The notes under the pieces: generated by a model
What the model was told of the DNA's origin: nothing
Seen by the model: only the letters and a program-made list of their open reading frames with translations
Database searches by the model: none
Program-made: the position numbers and the translations under genes
From: Pontibacter oryzae
Lineage (GTDB): Bacteria; Bacteroidota; Bacteroidia; Cytophagales; Hymenobacteraceae
NCBI RefSeq assembly: GCF_003576375.1
Contig: NZ_QWGE01000002.1
Coordinates: forward strand, 434,001-498,000
Reading direction: 5' to 3'
Length of the DNA stretch: 64,000 nt
In this document: positions 26,969 to 36,833 of the stretch, piece by piece
How positions within the stretch are numbered: the first letter of the stretch is position 1
Layout: each line of letters begins with the position of its first letter

Positions 26969-29743
26969 ATGAAGAGGTTACTTTCAGCACTTATACTGGT
27001 AATGGTAGCAGTGCAGGTTTACGCACAAAATGCGGCAGTGTACGGCACTGTACAAAGCAGCAGCGATAATACAGCACTTCCGGGTGCGAATGTGGTGCTT
27101 ATAAAAGCCACCGATGCATCTAAACTGGCTACAGTTAGCGGCCCCGATGGCAAATTCCGCTTTGAAAGCGTTGGCACCGGCCAGTATACTGTTGAAATCA
27201 ATTATATCGGATTCGAAAAGTATAACCGTTCCATTCAGGTGCAGGGTACAGCCTTAAACTTGGGCCAGCTCGCGCTGAAAGACGGAAGCACCTCGATAAA
27301 AGAAGTTCAGATTATTGGCCGTGCCCCTTTAGGTGAGCAGAAAGGCGATACTACCCAGTTTAACGCGAAGGCTTTTAAGACAGCGCCGGATGCCAGCGCT
27401 GAGGAACTTGTCACTAAAATGCCTGGCGTAACCATTCAGGATGGCAAAGTGCAGGCCCAGGGCGAAGACGTGAAGCAGGTGATGATCGATGGCAAGCGCT
27501 ATACTGGCGAGGATGTTAGCTCAGCGATGCGTAACATCTCTGCGGATATGGTTGAAAGTGTTCAGGTGTTCGATGCCCCTAGCGACCGGGCAGCATTCAG
27601 CGGCTTTGACGACGGGAATAGAATAAAGACTCTGAACTTTGTAACCAAACAAAGCAAAAAACAGGGCTATGTAGGTAAGGTTTCTGCTGGCTATGGCACC
27701 GACGAGCGGTACATGGTGGGTGCAGCCGTAAACTATTTTAATAACAACCAGCGCATAACGGTAACAGGCCTGACCAACAACATCAACATGTTCGACTTTT
27801 CGGTAGGTGAAACTCCCGGAGGTAGCATGAGAGGGCGCCGTGGAGGATTTGGCCGCAGCACCCCGAGTGGCATTACTAAAACTGACAACTTCGGGATAAA
27901 CTACAACGATATGTGGGGCAAGAAAGTGGAGGTTAGCGCTAACTACAATTATAACCAACGCGAAATTACCAACAACCGCTATACTTTCCGTGACTATGTA
28001 AACAACGACACCACGTATGTAGAGAATAGCATAAACCGCAGCAAAGACGATGCCCACCGCTTGAATTTCAGGTTGCAGTACAACATCAACGAGAATAACC
28101 GCTTGCTAATTACCCCAAGCATTACACTGCAGCAGAACAACGACCTGACAACACGTTTTGCCAATACCTTTGCCGGAGACAACACCCTCACAACGTCTAA
28201 CAACTCAACCTCAGCAGATGCAACATCGCTGAGCGTTAACAACAACATCCTCTACTCCCACCGATTCGGCGATTCAGGGCGTATTTTAACGGCTAACTTC
28301 AGCACTAGCTATGGCGCTTCTGACAGTGATACATACCAATTGCAGGACACAAGAAACCTGGACAATGAAGAACGAAACGTTAATAAAGATCAATACTTCA
28401 AGCAAGATCAGAATAACTTGTCCTGGTCTGGTAACTTAGACTACTCTGAAAAACTGGGTGAGAACTCACGACTGCAACTGGAGTATGGCATTAGCAACCA
28501 GATAAACGACGCTGACCGCAGAACTTTTGATTTAATGGAAGACAGTGGAGAGTACACAGGCTTTAACCCGTCGCTGAGCAATACCTTCGAGAGTAATTAC
28601 CTTTCGCAGAGCATCGGGCCAACATACCAGTACCGCACCGATAAAGTAAGTATGCAGGTTGGCGCGCGTTACCAATATGCCACGCTTGACAGCGAAAGCG
28701 AGTTTCCGGTGGCAGACCCTATTAAACGAAACTTCTCAAACATACTTCCTTCAGCGGAGTATGAGTACAAATTCTCTAGATCTAAGAACCTGCGCATCAG
28801 CCTGCGTACCAATACCGATGTGCCATCGGTTAGCCAATTGCAGGAAGTGCTGGATATATCAAACCCGCTTCAGCTCAAAACAGGTAACCCAGAGCTAGAC
28901 CAGGCATACCAGAACAGAATCAATATCCGTTACAGAAACTTTAGCCCGGAAACGAACAGGGTTTTCTTTGCAGGATTGTTTGGTACCATCACCCAGAACT
29001 ACATCGGTAACAGCGTTTATACTAACGGATTTGTGCCAGTAGATCTGCCAGAAGGCTATGAACTGCAGCCTGGTGCCCGATTCACCCGCCCGGTTAACCT
29101 GGATGGTTACTGGAACGTGCGCTCGTTCGTGAACTATGGCCAGCCCCTGAACTTTATCAGCTCCAACTTTAACATGTTCGGTTCTGTAGGCTTCACCAGA
29201 ATACCAGGCGAGATTAATGGTGTGATCAACTATGCAAACACCACCAACTTTGGTGGTGGCTTAAACATCAGCAGCAACATCAGCGAGAAGGTTGACTTTA
29301 ACATCTCCACAAATTCGAACTACAATATTGTAAGTAACACAACCTCTGGTAATCCAAATAACAACTACTTTACCCAGAATACTAGCCTGCGCTATAACTG
29401 GATAATGTGGAAAGGCCTGGTTTACCGCACAGAGATGAGCCACCAGTATAACTCAGGTTTATCGGAGGGTGTAGACAAAAGCTACCTACTTTGGAACATG
29501 AGCATAGGTAAAAAAGTGTTTAAAAACCAGAAAGGCGAGGTTAGCATAAGCGTGAATGACCTGCTAAAACAAAATGTAAGCATAGAGCGGAGCATTTCTT
29601 CTGACTATGTGGAAGATGTGCAGTCTACGGTGTTGCAGCGCTTCTTTATGTTAACGTTTAGCTACAACATCAACAAGTTTAAAAGCGGTGCCGCACCTGA
29701 GGAGCAAGACCGGCGTGGTGGCTGGGAAGGTCGCCGTAACTAA
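26969..29743 (+). CDS. TonB-dependent-receptor-like outer-membrane beta-barrel protein, 924 aa
   Basis: A large outer-membrane protein of the carboxypeptidase-regulatory plus OMP_b-brl_3 type. It has a signal peptide (VMVAVQVYAQ), a CarboxypepD_reg-like domain (VYGTVQSSSDNTALPGANV...), a plug-like region (AEELVTKMPGVTIQDG...) and a long Asn/Tyr-rich barrel (about 230-905). The plug-barrel border has a Gly/Arg-rich loop (GGSMRGRRGGFGRS), and the C-terminus another Gly/Arg tail (RRGGWEGRR) after the last strand. No N-terminal STN domain is present. No SusD or sigma/anti-sigma pair is adjacent, so the substrate is unknown. Confidence 0.9.
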   Translation: MKRLLSALILVMVAVQVYAQNAAVYGTVQSSSDNTALPGANVVLIKATDASKLATVSGPDGKFRFESVGTGQYTVEINYIGFEKYNRSIQVQGTALNLGQLALKDGSTSIKEVQIIGRAPLGEQKGDTTQFNAKAFKTAPDASAEELVTKMPGVTIQDGKVQAQGEDVKQVMIDGKRYTGEDVSSAMRNISADMVESVQVFDAPSDRAAFSGFDDGNRIKTLNFVTKQSKKQGYVGKVSAGYGTDERYMVGAAVNYFNNNQRITVTGLTNNINMFDFSVGETPGGSMRGRRGGFGRSTPSGITKTDNFGINYNDMWGKKVEVSANYNYNQREITNNRYTFRDYVNNDTTYVENSINRSKDDAHRLNFRLQYNINENNRLLITPSITLQQNNDLTTRFANTFAGDNTLTTSNNSTSADATSLSVNNNILYSHRFGDSGRILTANFSTSYGASDSDTYQLQDTRNLDNEERNVNKDQYFKQDQNNLSWSGNLDYSEKLGENSRLQLEYGISNQINDADRRTFDLMEDSGEYTGFNPSLSNTFESNYLSQSIGPTYQYRTDKVSMQVGARYQYATLDSESEFPVADPIKRNFSNILPSAEYEYKFSRSKNLRISLRTNTDVPSVSQLQEVLDISNPLQLKTGNPELDQAYQNRINIRYRNFSPETNRVFFAGLFGTITQNYIGNSVYTNGFVPVDLPEGYELQPGARFTRPVNLDGYWNVRSFVNYGQPLNFISSNFNMFGSVGFTRIPGEINGVINYANTTNFGGGLNISSNISEKVDFNISTNSNYNIVSNTTSGNPNNNYFTQNTSLRYNWIMWKGLVYRTEMSHQYNSGLSEGVDKSYLLWNMSIGKKVFKNQKGEVSISVNDLLKQNVSIERSISSDYVEDVQSTVLQRFFMLTFSYNINKFKSGAAPEEQDRRGGWEGRRN

Positions 29744-29763
29744 GGTTTAACCCATCGGACTGT

Positions 29764-29797
29764 AAAGCCTGAGCTTAGAAATGAGCTCAGGCTTTTT
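29764..29797 (+). terminator. Intrinsic terminator after the barrel gene
   Basis: A 12-bp perfect stem (29764-29775 with 29784-29795) and an 8-base loop lead into a T run. Confidence 0.8.
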
Positions 29798-29848
29798 TGT
29801 TTAAACCTTGCAGCCATTGGCATTTACTATCAAAACAAGCTCTAAGGT

Positions 29849-30979
29849 TTAACTCTTGAACTTGCTTCGGAACCAGTCGATTATCTTTTTAGCCGTAAAG
29901 GCATGCTCTTCTGTTCCTGCTGTGCCTAACAGAAAAGCAAACGGCGCGAATGGAGGTGTATGGTCGCAATAGACTTTTATCATGCCTAAAAAAGGAACTG
30001 CCACAAACATGCCTGGCAAGCCCCAAAGCATACCGCCGACTACAATGCTTAGTATAGTGAACATCGGGTTTATGTTTACGCTGCTGCCTGTAATATTTGG
30101 CGTGAGTATGTTGTTTTCTGTAAACTGAATTATCAAAAAGAACACCAACACCAGTAAGGCTTTATGTGGTGAACCCTGAATCATGAATGTGTAAAACAGC
30201 GGAATTGCCCCGCCTATAAGCGTACCAAAGTACGGGATAAAGTTCATTATGGCAGAAAGTATACCTAACAGCAACGCATACTCAACACCAATGGCAAGCA
30301 GCCCTACGGTATTCAGTGCACAAAGTATAAGAATCACGCTAATAACCCCACCCATGTAATGCCTTGTCACATCTGATACTTGATCAATTATACAGTTGGT
30401 TTTGGCGTGTCTTTCAGTAGGCACCACATAAAGTATGAATTTTAAGAATTTGTTGCGGTAATACAGCATCAGAAAGATGTAAACCGGTATCAGGCCGAAC
30501 TTAGTAATAGTACTTGTTGTGGCAAAGAGCACTGTGCGCAGAAAATTACCGCTGAGCTCAATGGCGCTTGCCAGTTGTGTCCGGAGCCAATGTTCATTTT
30601 CGGGTTCGTTCTGACTGAATTCCTCATCAATTGCTTGCTGAAGGCGGTCCAGGTTCAGTAATGCTTTGTTCTGTAGGGCCGGTAGGTCCGTCAGAAAAAT
30701 CGCTAACTGCTTGTAGAGCAGCAGTAGCAAGCCAACAAATAAAGCCATTGCCGCAATAATTGTGAGAAAGGTAGCCGGGATGCGTGGCAACCCCCATTTC
30801 TCAAGCTGCTTTTCAATAGGGTACAAAAGATAGGCAAACAATATCGCCATCGCAATCGGATACAGGAAATCACGCGCTGCTACCAACACATACACAAGCA
30901 GTGTCGCGAAAAATAGCAGAAGCGTTAATTGTCTTAGCCTTTCGTAGTGTTTTGCCATACTTACTAATACTCGTTTCAA
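29849..30979 (-). CDS. AI-2E/PerM-family membrane permease, 376 aa
   Basis: A polytopic inner-membrane protein of the AI-2 exporter-like (UPF0118) family. Members have been linked to autoinducer export, ion antiport or other solutes; this one cannot be assigned. About eight hydrophobic segments are visible, with the family's central large loop (residues about 95-150) and the late motif NIITP-like block (ENNILTPNITGSSVNINP) followed by GGMLWGLPGMFVAVPFLGM. Length is typical. It is convergent with the barrel gene and divergent from dbpA. Confidence 0.9.
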   Translation of the reverse strand: MKRVLVSMAKHYERLRQLTLLLFFATLLVYVLVAARDFLYPIAMAILFAYLLYPIEKQLEKWGLPRIPATFLTIIAAMALFVGLLLLLYKQLAIFLTDLPALQNKALLNLDRLQQAIDEEFSQNEPENEHWLRTQLASAIELSGNFLRTVLFATTSTITKFGLIPVYIFLMLYYRNKFLKFILYVVPTERHAKTNCIIDQVSDVTRHYMGGVISVILILCALNTVGLLAIGVEYALLLGILSAIMNFIPYFGTLIGGAIPLFYTFMIQGSPHKALLVLVFFLIIQFTENNILTPNITGSSVNINPMFTILSIVVGGMLWGLPGMFVAVPFLGMIKVYCDHTPPFAPFAFLLGTAGTEEHAFTAKKIIDWFRSKFKS

Positions 30980-31056
30980 TCCGGTTTGTGTTATGCAGTA
31001 TCAATCCATTACCATATGTGCAGTTGGCAGAAGCAGGTAAAACCAAATGATTGCAG

Positions 31057-31064
31057 TACCTTTG
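31057..31064 (+). promoter_or_regulatory. -7 box (TACCTTTG) that fixes the dbpA start
   Basis: TACCTTTG matches TAnnTTTG. A start about 7 bases downstream (near 31071) lies after the upstream in-frame start at 31047, so translation should begin at ATG 31086. Confidence 0.5.
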
Positions 31065-31085
31065 TGTTTTACAGACTACTACAAG

Positions 31086-32462
31086 ATGGCTTCATTCGAT
31101 AACCTGAACCTGCATTCTGCCTTGCTCAAAAGCTTGCAGGAATTAAACTATACTTCTCCTACCCCTATTCAGGAACAAGCCATTCCGCTGTTACTGGCTG
31201 GGCATGATGTGGCTGGCCAGGCTGAGACGGGTAGTGGAAAAACCGCTGCTTTTGGCTTGCCGCTGCTACAAAGTATAAACCCGGAACTGCAACAAGTACA
31301 GGCTTTGGTTATTGTGCCTACCCGAGAGCTGGCCGTGCAGGTGCGTCAGGAGCTTAAACAGTATGCACGCTATATCCCTAACCTGAAGATAAGCGCATTT
31401 TACGGAGGCCATTCATTTCGGATGGAGCAAGACTCGCTGGCACACCCGCCGCAGGTTTTAGTGGGCACCCCCGGCCGCCTAACAGACCACCTGAGCAGAA
31501 GAAGCTTAGATTTAAACCGTATTAAACAAATTGTTTTAGATGAGGCAGATAAGCTACTGGAAATGGGCTTTGAGGAGGAGCTTGATAAGCTAATGCGCGC
31601 CCTGCCACGCGACAGGCAAACCGTGCTTTTCTCAGCAACCATGGCTGATGACGTCAAGGAACTGATCGAGAACTCATTAACTGATCCTAAATTTGTACAA
31701 GCTACTGCCACAGCCCTGCCAGACCGTATTTCATACTTTGGTATGAAGGTACAGGACCCGGAGAAGCCTGAGGCGCTGGTGCGTTTGCTTAAAAGTATAG
31801 ACGCAGCGGGAACGGTAGTTTTCGTAAACGCGCGTTTAACTACGGAAGAAGTAGCGGCCCAACTGCAACAGCATGGTTTCTCGGCTAAGGCACTGCATGG
31901 CAAAATGGAGCAACGCGATCGCGACAAAACCATGACGCTTTTCCGCAACGGCACAACTTCCATACTTGTATCCACGGATCTGGCTGCACGGGGCTTGGAT
32001 ATTGATGTACTGAAGCAGATCGTGCATTTTGAGCTTCCGCAACACGAGGATGCGTATTTGCACCGTAGTGGCAGAACGGGCCGCGCCGGCAAATCGGGTA
32101 CGGTTTACACGTTACTGAACGCGCGCGAAGTACAAAAGCTTGAATTATGGCCCGATGTGCAGGTCGATACTTGGCTAGAGCCGCATAAACTATCAGCGAA
32201 GAAAGAAGCTGTGCAAGCCGCTGTGCCATCTTTTGTAACCCTGCACATTAGCGGAGGACGCAAGGAGAAACTTAGCCCCCGCGATATTGTTGGCGCTCTG
32301 ATAGCAGAAGTAGGTATGAACGCTTCCGAAATCGGAAAAATAGAGATTCAGGACAGGCATAGTTTCGTGGCCATACCTGAAGAAGTAGCAAACAAAGCGG
32401 TATCTAAACTGAACAGTGCCAAAATAAAAGGCAGAAAGTATAAGGTGAGTTTTGTGCGCTAG
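31086..32462 (+). CDS. dbpA: ATP-dependent RNA helicase DbpA, 458 aa
   Basis: A DEAD-box helicase acting in large-ribosomal-subunit assembly on 23S rRNA. The Q motif (TPIQEQ), Walker A (AETGSGKT), DEAD box (LDEADKLLEMGF), SAT (LFSATM) and HRSGRTGRAG are all intact. The last about 75 residues form the DbpA RNA-binding domain (FVTLHISGGRKEKLSPRDIVG...KIEIQDRHSFVAI), which in characterised members recognises 23S rRNA hairpin 92. ATG 31086 is preferred over the upstream frame extension because of the promoter box at 31057. It is a second helicase in this window with a DbpA-type domain, but its tail is short and not Gly/Arg rich. Confidence 0.92.
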   Translation: MASFDNLNLHSALLKSLQELNYTSPTPIQEQAIPLLLAGHDVAGQAETGSGKTAAFGLPLLQSINPELQQVQALVIVPTRELAVQVRQELKQYARYIPNLKISAFYGGHSFRMEQDSLAHPPQVLVGTPGRLTDHLSRRSLDLNRIKQIVLDEADKLLEMGFEEELDKLMRALPRDRQTVLFSATMADDVKELIENSLTDPKFVQATATALPDRISYFGMKVQDPEKPEALVRLLKSIDAAGTVVFVNARLTTEEVAAQLQQHGFSAKALHGKMEQRDRDKTMTLFRNGTTSILVSTDLAARGLDIDVLKQIVHFELPQHEDAYLHRSGRTGRAGKSGTVYTLLNAREVQKLELWPDVQVDTWLEPHKLSAKKEAVQAAVPSFVTLHISGGRKEKLSPRDIVGALIAEVGMNASEIGKIEIQDRHSFVAIPEEVANKAVSKLNSAKIKGRKYKVSFVR

Positions 32463-32537
32463 CACATGGCTATAGCCTGAAAGTATACTTAGCTAATTTG
32501 TTTAGCAGCATTTGCTAAAAACTTATACCTTTACCCT

Positions 32538-33881
32538 ATGGAGATCATCATAGGAATTGCGGGTTTTTTAGGAGGCATGGTGCTGGCTTACCTATTGCTC
32601 AAGGGTAAGCTAAACAGTTTGCAGCAAATTGCTAACCAGGCTGCTGTAACCCAGGGCGTTTTAGAAGGCCAGGCCAGGCAGCGCACCGCTGAAACCGAGC
32701 AGTTAAAGAATCTGCTGAAAGAGGCACAATCCGAAACGCTGGACCTGACCAATGCGCTCACCAAAACCGAAACAGACTACGAGCACTTGAAGTCACGGCT
32801 GGTGGAACAAGGCCGTGAACTGGAGCAGTTGCGCGAGAAATTCCTACAGCAATTCCAGAGCATTTCCAATCAGGTGCTTATGACCAACGCCGAGCACTTT
32901 AATAAAGCCTCTTCTGAGAACCTGGAGCGCATACTTTCCCCGCTAAAGGAGCGCATTAAGGAGTTTGAAATAAAGGTGGAGCAAACGTATGAGAAAAGCC
33001 TCAAGGACAGCATTTCCCTGAAAGAGCAGATCACCCAACTTGCCTCCCTGAACCAGCAAATGAGCCAGGATGCCGTAAACCTGACTAAAGCCTTGAAAGG
33101 CGAAAGCAAAACCCAGGGAAACTGGGGTGAATACCTGTTAGAGAGCCTGCTGGAGAAATCCGGGTTGCGAAAAGGCGTGCATTACGAGCGCGAGGAAGTG
33201 CGCCAGAACGAAGATAGCAAAGTATACCGCCCTGACGTGATTGTGCGCCTGCCCGAAGGTAAGCACCTGATCATCGACTCAAAAATGTCGTTGGTGGCAT
33301 ACGAGGCCTATTGCAGCTGCGAGGACGAGAACCAGCAGGAAGTATACTTGCGCAGCCACATCAACTCCGTCCGCACACACTTCACTGATTTGGGGCGCAA
33401 GAGCTACCACCGCTTGAACGGCATCAACTCTCCGGATTTCGTGCTGATGTACATCCCGATAGAGCCCGCTTTTAACCTGGCCGTTCAGCACGACTATGAT
33501 TTATTTACCGATGCCTTTGACAGAAACATTGTTTTAGTTACCACCTCTACCCTACTAGCCACGCTGCGTACGGTGGCAGGTGTGTGGCGCCAGGAAGACC
33601 AAAAGCGAAACGTTATCAAGATTGCGGAGGAAAGCGGCAAGCTCTATGATAAGTTTGTTGGCTTCGTGGACGACCTTAAGACAGTAGGAAAGCACCTGGA
33701 GAACAGCCAAAGCTCTTACAATGCGGCCATGAACAAACTGACTGAAGGACGCGGTAACCTGATTCGCCGGGTGGAGATTCTTCGCGAGTTAGGCGCTAAA
33801 ACCAGCAAGACCATTGATGATAACCTGTTGCAGGAGGCGCAGCTAACTGAAAGTATAGAAGATGATCATTCTGATGTTTAA
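32538..33881 (+). CDS. rmuC: DNA recombination protein RmuC, 447 aa
   Basis: A predicted nuclease-domain protein that limits inversions at short inverted repeats. An N-terminal membrane anchor (IIIGIAGFLGGMVLAYLLL) is followed by a coiled coil (about 25-170) and the RmuC nuclease-like core (KTQGNWGEYLLESLLEKSGLR, VIVRLPEGKHLIIDSKMSL, FNLAVQHDYDL). The PD-(D/E)XK-like residues (RPDVIV, IIDSK) are present. Length is typical. It starts 76 bases after dbpA, with a terminator after it at 33925. Confidence 0.94.
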   Translation: MEIIIGIAGFLGGMVLAYLLLKGKLNSLQQIANQAAVTQGVLEGQARQRTAETEQLKNLLKEAQSETLDLTNALTKTETDYEHLKSRLVEQGRELEQLREKFLQQFQSISNQVLMTNAEHFNKASSENLERILSPLKERIKEFEIKVEQTYEKSLKDSISLKEQITQLASLNQQMSQDAVNLTKALKGESKTQGNWGEYLLESLLEKSGLRKGVHYEREEVRQNEDSKVYRPDVIVRLPEGKHLIIDSKMSLVAYEAYCSCEDENQQEVYLRSHINSVRTHFTDLGRKSYHRLNGINSPDFVLMYIPIEPAFNLAVQHDYDLFTDAFDRNIVLVTTSTLLATLRTVAGVWRQEDQKRNVIKIAEESGKLYDKFVGFVDDLKTVGKHLENSQSSYNAAMNKLTEGRGNLIRRVEILRELGAKTSKTIDDNLLQEAQLTESIEDDHSDV

Positions 33882-33924
33882 ATTATTTCTAAGCTGATCA
33901 AGTTATCCTTACACGTACTATTAC

Positions 33925-33950
33925 AAAAAGCACCCATTAAGGTGCTTTTT
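33925..33950 (+). terminator. Intrinsic terminator after rmuC
   Basis: A 10-bp perfect stem (33925-33934 with 33941-33950), a 6-base loop and terminal T residues. Confidence 0.8.
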
Positions 33951-34040
33951 GCCGTTATATGATGCATGTTGTGGGTGCACGGCTCTTGCACCAGCTGGTC
34001 AATAATGTTATCTTAGTATATCATAACTTAAAAACAACCC

Positions 34041-35867
34041 ATGAAAAAACTAATCTTCACAGGCCTGACAGCCGCAGTGCTTCTCTCTTCCTGCTCTACC
34101 CAAAGCATTACTAAGGAAGGCACTGCGTCAGTTGAAATGACGCAGGTCCAGCAGGAAGCGCAGGCTTTCCTGGATCAATACTCTAAAATCTACCAAGACC
34201 TTTATACTAAATCTGCGGAGGCCGAATGGGCTTCTAACACAAAGATTGTGGAGGGCGACTCAACGAATGCCGTGGCAACCCGAAAGGCTAACGAGGCTTT
34301 TGCCGCATTTACCGGTAGCGCCGAAAACATAGAAAAAGCCAAGGCCATGTTGGAGAAGAAGGACGAGCTAACACCGCTGCAAGTAAAGCAGTTTGAGGCC
34401 ATACTTTATGCCGGTGCCAATAACCCTCAAATTATTCCGGATGTGGTGAAGGCCCGTATTAAAGCCGAGACCGAGCAGACAGAAAAACTTTATGGCTTTG
34501 ATTACCGCATCTACGAAAAGTCAGTATCGACCAACGATATCGATAACACGCTCAAAAGCGAAACAAACCTAAAGAAGCGCCTGGATGCCTGGCAATCCAG
34601 CAAAGAGGTTGGACCAGGTCTAAAAGAAGGCTTACTTAACTTGCGCCAACTGCGCAACAAAACGGTGCAAAGCCTGGGCTACGACGATTACTTTACCTAC
34701 CAAGCTTCGGACTATGGTATGTCGCGCGCCGAGATGATGGACCTGATGCAGCAGATTAACCAAGAGTTGCGGCCGCTTTACCGCGAGCTGCATACGTATG
34801 CTCGCTATGAGCTTGCCAAAAAATATGGCGTAAAACAAGTGCCCGACTACCTGCCGGCACACTGGCTGCCGAACCGCTGGGGCCAGGACTGGAGCGCGAT
34901 GGTAGAAGTGGAAGGTATTGACCTGGACGGCGCCCTTAACCCTAAAGGTGCCGAGTGGCTGGTGAAACAAGGCGAGCGTTTTTATACAAGCCTTGGTTTT
35001 GCGAGTCTGCCTCAATCGTTCTACGACAAATCAAGTCTGTACCCGCTGCCGGCCAACGCCAATTATAAGAAAAACAACCATGCATCGGCCTGGCACATGG
35101 ACCTGGATAAGGACGTGCGCAGCCTGATGAGTGTAGAGCCGAACTCGGAGTGGTACGAAACTACCCACCATGAGCTGGGGCATATCTACTACTACATGAC
35201 TTATACTAACCCGGATGTGCCGGTGCTTTTACGCGGCGGTGCCAACCGGGCTTATCACGAAGCAATCGGCTCGCTGATGGGTTTGGCTGCCATGCAGAAA
35301 CCGTTCCTGGCCGAGCTCAACCTCATCGATAAGAACACCCAAACCGATGATGTGCAAACGCTGCTGAAGGAAGCGCTTAATTATGTGGTGTTCATACCTT
35401 TTTCTTCTGGGGTGATGAGTGAATGGGAGCACGATTTCTACGCGAAAAACCTGCCTGCCGACCAACTAAACAAACGCTGGTGGGAGCTTAAAAAGCAATA
35501 CCAGGGTATTGTGCCGCCATCAGATCGCGGTGAAAACTACCTCGATGCAGCCACCAAAACGCATATTAACGATGATGCAGCGCAATATTACGATTATGCC
35601 ATGAGCTACGTGATCCTGTTCCAGCTGCACGATCATATCGCTAAGAATATCCTGAAGCAAGACCCGCACGCCACTAACTACTATGGTAGCAAAGAGGTCG
35701 GTAACTTCCTGCGCGATATCATGTATCCCGGAGCATCAGCTGACTGGCGCCAAATGCTGAAAGACAAAACCGGCGAAGAACTGAGCGCACGCGCCATGGT
35801 TGCCTACTTCCAGCCGCTAATGGAATACCTGAAAGAGCAGAATAAAGGCCGTAAGTATACATTGTAA
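34041..35867 (+). CDS. M2-family peptidyl-dipeptidase (ACE-like) lipoprotein, 608 aa
   Basis: A zinc dipeptidyl carboxypeptidase related to angiotensin-converting enzyme, releasing dipeptides from peptide C-termini outside the cytoplasm. The signal ends in a lipobox (LLSSC, Cys18). The zinc site is HELGH at 377-381 and the third ligand is likely Glu407 (RAYHEAIG); the spacing is about two residues longer than in ACE. Other family marks are the CARYELAKKYG-like helix (TYARYELAKKYGV) and LPAHWLPNRWGQDW. Length is close to a single ACE catalytic domain. No peptide transporter is adjacent. Confidence 0.93.
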   Translation: MKKLIFTGLTAAVLLSSCSTQSITKEGTASVEMTQVQQEAQAFLDQYSKIYQDLYTKSAEAEWASNTKIVEGDSTNAVATRKANEAFAAFTGSAENIEKAKAMLEKKDELTPLQVKQFEAILYAGANNPQIIPDVVKARIKAETEQTEKLYGFDYRIYEKSVSTNDIDNTLKSETNLKKRLDAWQSSKEVGPGLKEGLLNLRQLRNKTVQSLGYDDYFTYQASDYGMSRAEMMDLMQQINQELRPLYRELHTYARYELAKKYGVKQVPDYLPAHWLPNRWGQDWSAMVEVEGIDLDGALNPKGAEWLVKQGERFYTSLGFASLPQSFYDKSSLYPLPANANYKKNNHASAWHMDLDKDVRSLMSVEPNSEWYETTHHELGHIYYYMTYTNPDVPVLLRGGANRAYHEAIGSLMGLAAMQKPFLAELNLIDKNTQTDDVQTLLKEALNYVVFIPFSSGVMSEWEHDFYAKNLPADQLNKRWWELKKQYQGIVPPSDRGENYLDAATKTHINDDAAQYYDYAMSYVILFQLHDHIAKNILKQDPHATNYYGSKEVGNFLRDIMYPGASADWRQMLKDKTGEELSARAMVAYFQPLMEYLKEQNKGRKYTL

Positions 35868-35894
35868 GTTTGTACTTTAAAGTATAAACTGTTC

Positions 35895-35932
35895 GTCGGC
35901 CGCAGCATGCATATGTTGCGGCCGACTTTTTT
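35895..35932 (+). terminator. GC-rich intrinsic terminator after the M2 peptidase
   Basis: A 10-bp perfect stem (35895-35904 with 35917-35926), partly extended inward, followed by a T run. Confidence 0.8.
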
Positions 35933-36041
35933 ACTATGGCTACCTTGTATCGGACCTACTTTTATTTGCGTTTAGAAAATAGGCCGCGCAGCAAGCTTAG
36001 CAAGCATAATCATTGATAAACAAGATCTTCGACTACAGACT

Positions 36042-36704
36042 ATGAAAAAGAGATTAGTGGTGTTAACCGGAGCTGGAATTAGTGCAGAGAGTGGCATTGC
36101 AACCTTCCGCGATGCCAACGGGCTTTGGGAAAGCCATGACGTAATGGATGTGGCTTCGCCGCAAGGCTGGCGTAAAAACCCCGAACTAGTGCTGGACTTC
36201 TATAATCAAAGGCGAAAAAACGCACACAAAGCCCAGCCAAACCAAGGCCATAAAGCACTGGCCGAGCTCGAAGCAGATTTTGATGTGCGCATTATCACCC
36301 AAAACGTGGATGATTTGCACGAACGCGCCGGAAGCTCCAACGTGGTGCACCTGCATGGCAAACTGTTCGAGAGCCGCAGCACCCTGGACCCCAATCTTGT
36401 CTACACCATGCAAGACTGGCAGCTAAACGTAGGCGACAAATGTGAGCGCGGTTCGCAGCTGCGCCCCAATATTGTGTGGTTCGGGGAGCCCGTACCCATG
36501 ATGGAGCTGGCCATGCAGGAAACAATGCAGGCTGATATTTTTATGGTGGTAGGCACATCCCTGGTCGTATACCCCGCTGCAGGCCTCGTTGATCTTGTAG
36601 ATGCAGATGTGCCTATCTTCCTGGTGGACCCTAACCTGCCGCTCATTCGGCAGCGGCAAAACCTTTATAAATATGAAGCGAAAGCAAGTATAGGCTTGCC
36701 GTAA
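36042..36704 (+). CDS. Sir2-family NAD-dependent protein deacylase, 220 aa
   Basis: A sirtuin that removes acyl groups from lysine using NAD. NAD-binding motifs GAGIS (10-14) and QNVD (87-90) and the catalytic His105 (VVHLHGK) are present. Tyr54 and Arg57 (FYNQRR) match the YxxR pair that gives class III sirtuins desuccinylase/demalonylase activity. The zinc module is eroded: only Cys134 (GDKCERGSQLRP) remains of the usual four cysteines. I believe this loss is normal in Bacteroidota sirtuins. A terminator follows at 36753. Confidence 0.92.
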   Translation: MKKRLVVLTGAGISAESGIATFRDANGLWESHDVMDVASPQGWRKNPELVLDFYNQRRKNAHKAQPNQGHKALAELEADFDVRIITQNVDDLHERAGSSNVVHLHGKLFESRSTLDPNLVYTMQDWQLNVGDKCERGSQLRPNIVWFGEPVPMMELAMQETMQADIFMVVGTSLVVYPAAGLVDLVDADVPIFLVDPNLPLIRQRQNLYKYEAKASIGLP

Positions 36705-36752
36705 GTAGCTCACAAACTCAGGCAGGATTTCTTATAAATTATGAAAGTGTTG

Positions 36753-36787
36753 AAAGCCCGTGCAGCCTTCCTGCGCGGGCTTTTTTT
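36753..36787 (+). terminator. Intrinsic terminator after the sirtuin gene
   Basis: A 13-bp stem (36753-36765 with 36771-36783, one wobble) and a 7-T run. Confidence 0.85.
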
Positions 36788-36833
36788 ATTGCCCTGCAAC
36801 AAATGCACATCAATAAAATTTTTATTTATATAA

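Noticed and set aside
27521..28057. Antisense open frame of 178 codons inside the barrel gene
   Set aside because: Shadow of a repetitive Asn/Thr-rich sense frame; no signal peptide, motif or ribosome site.
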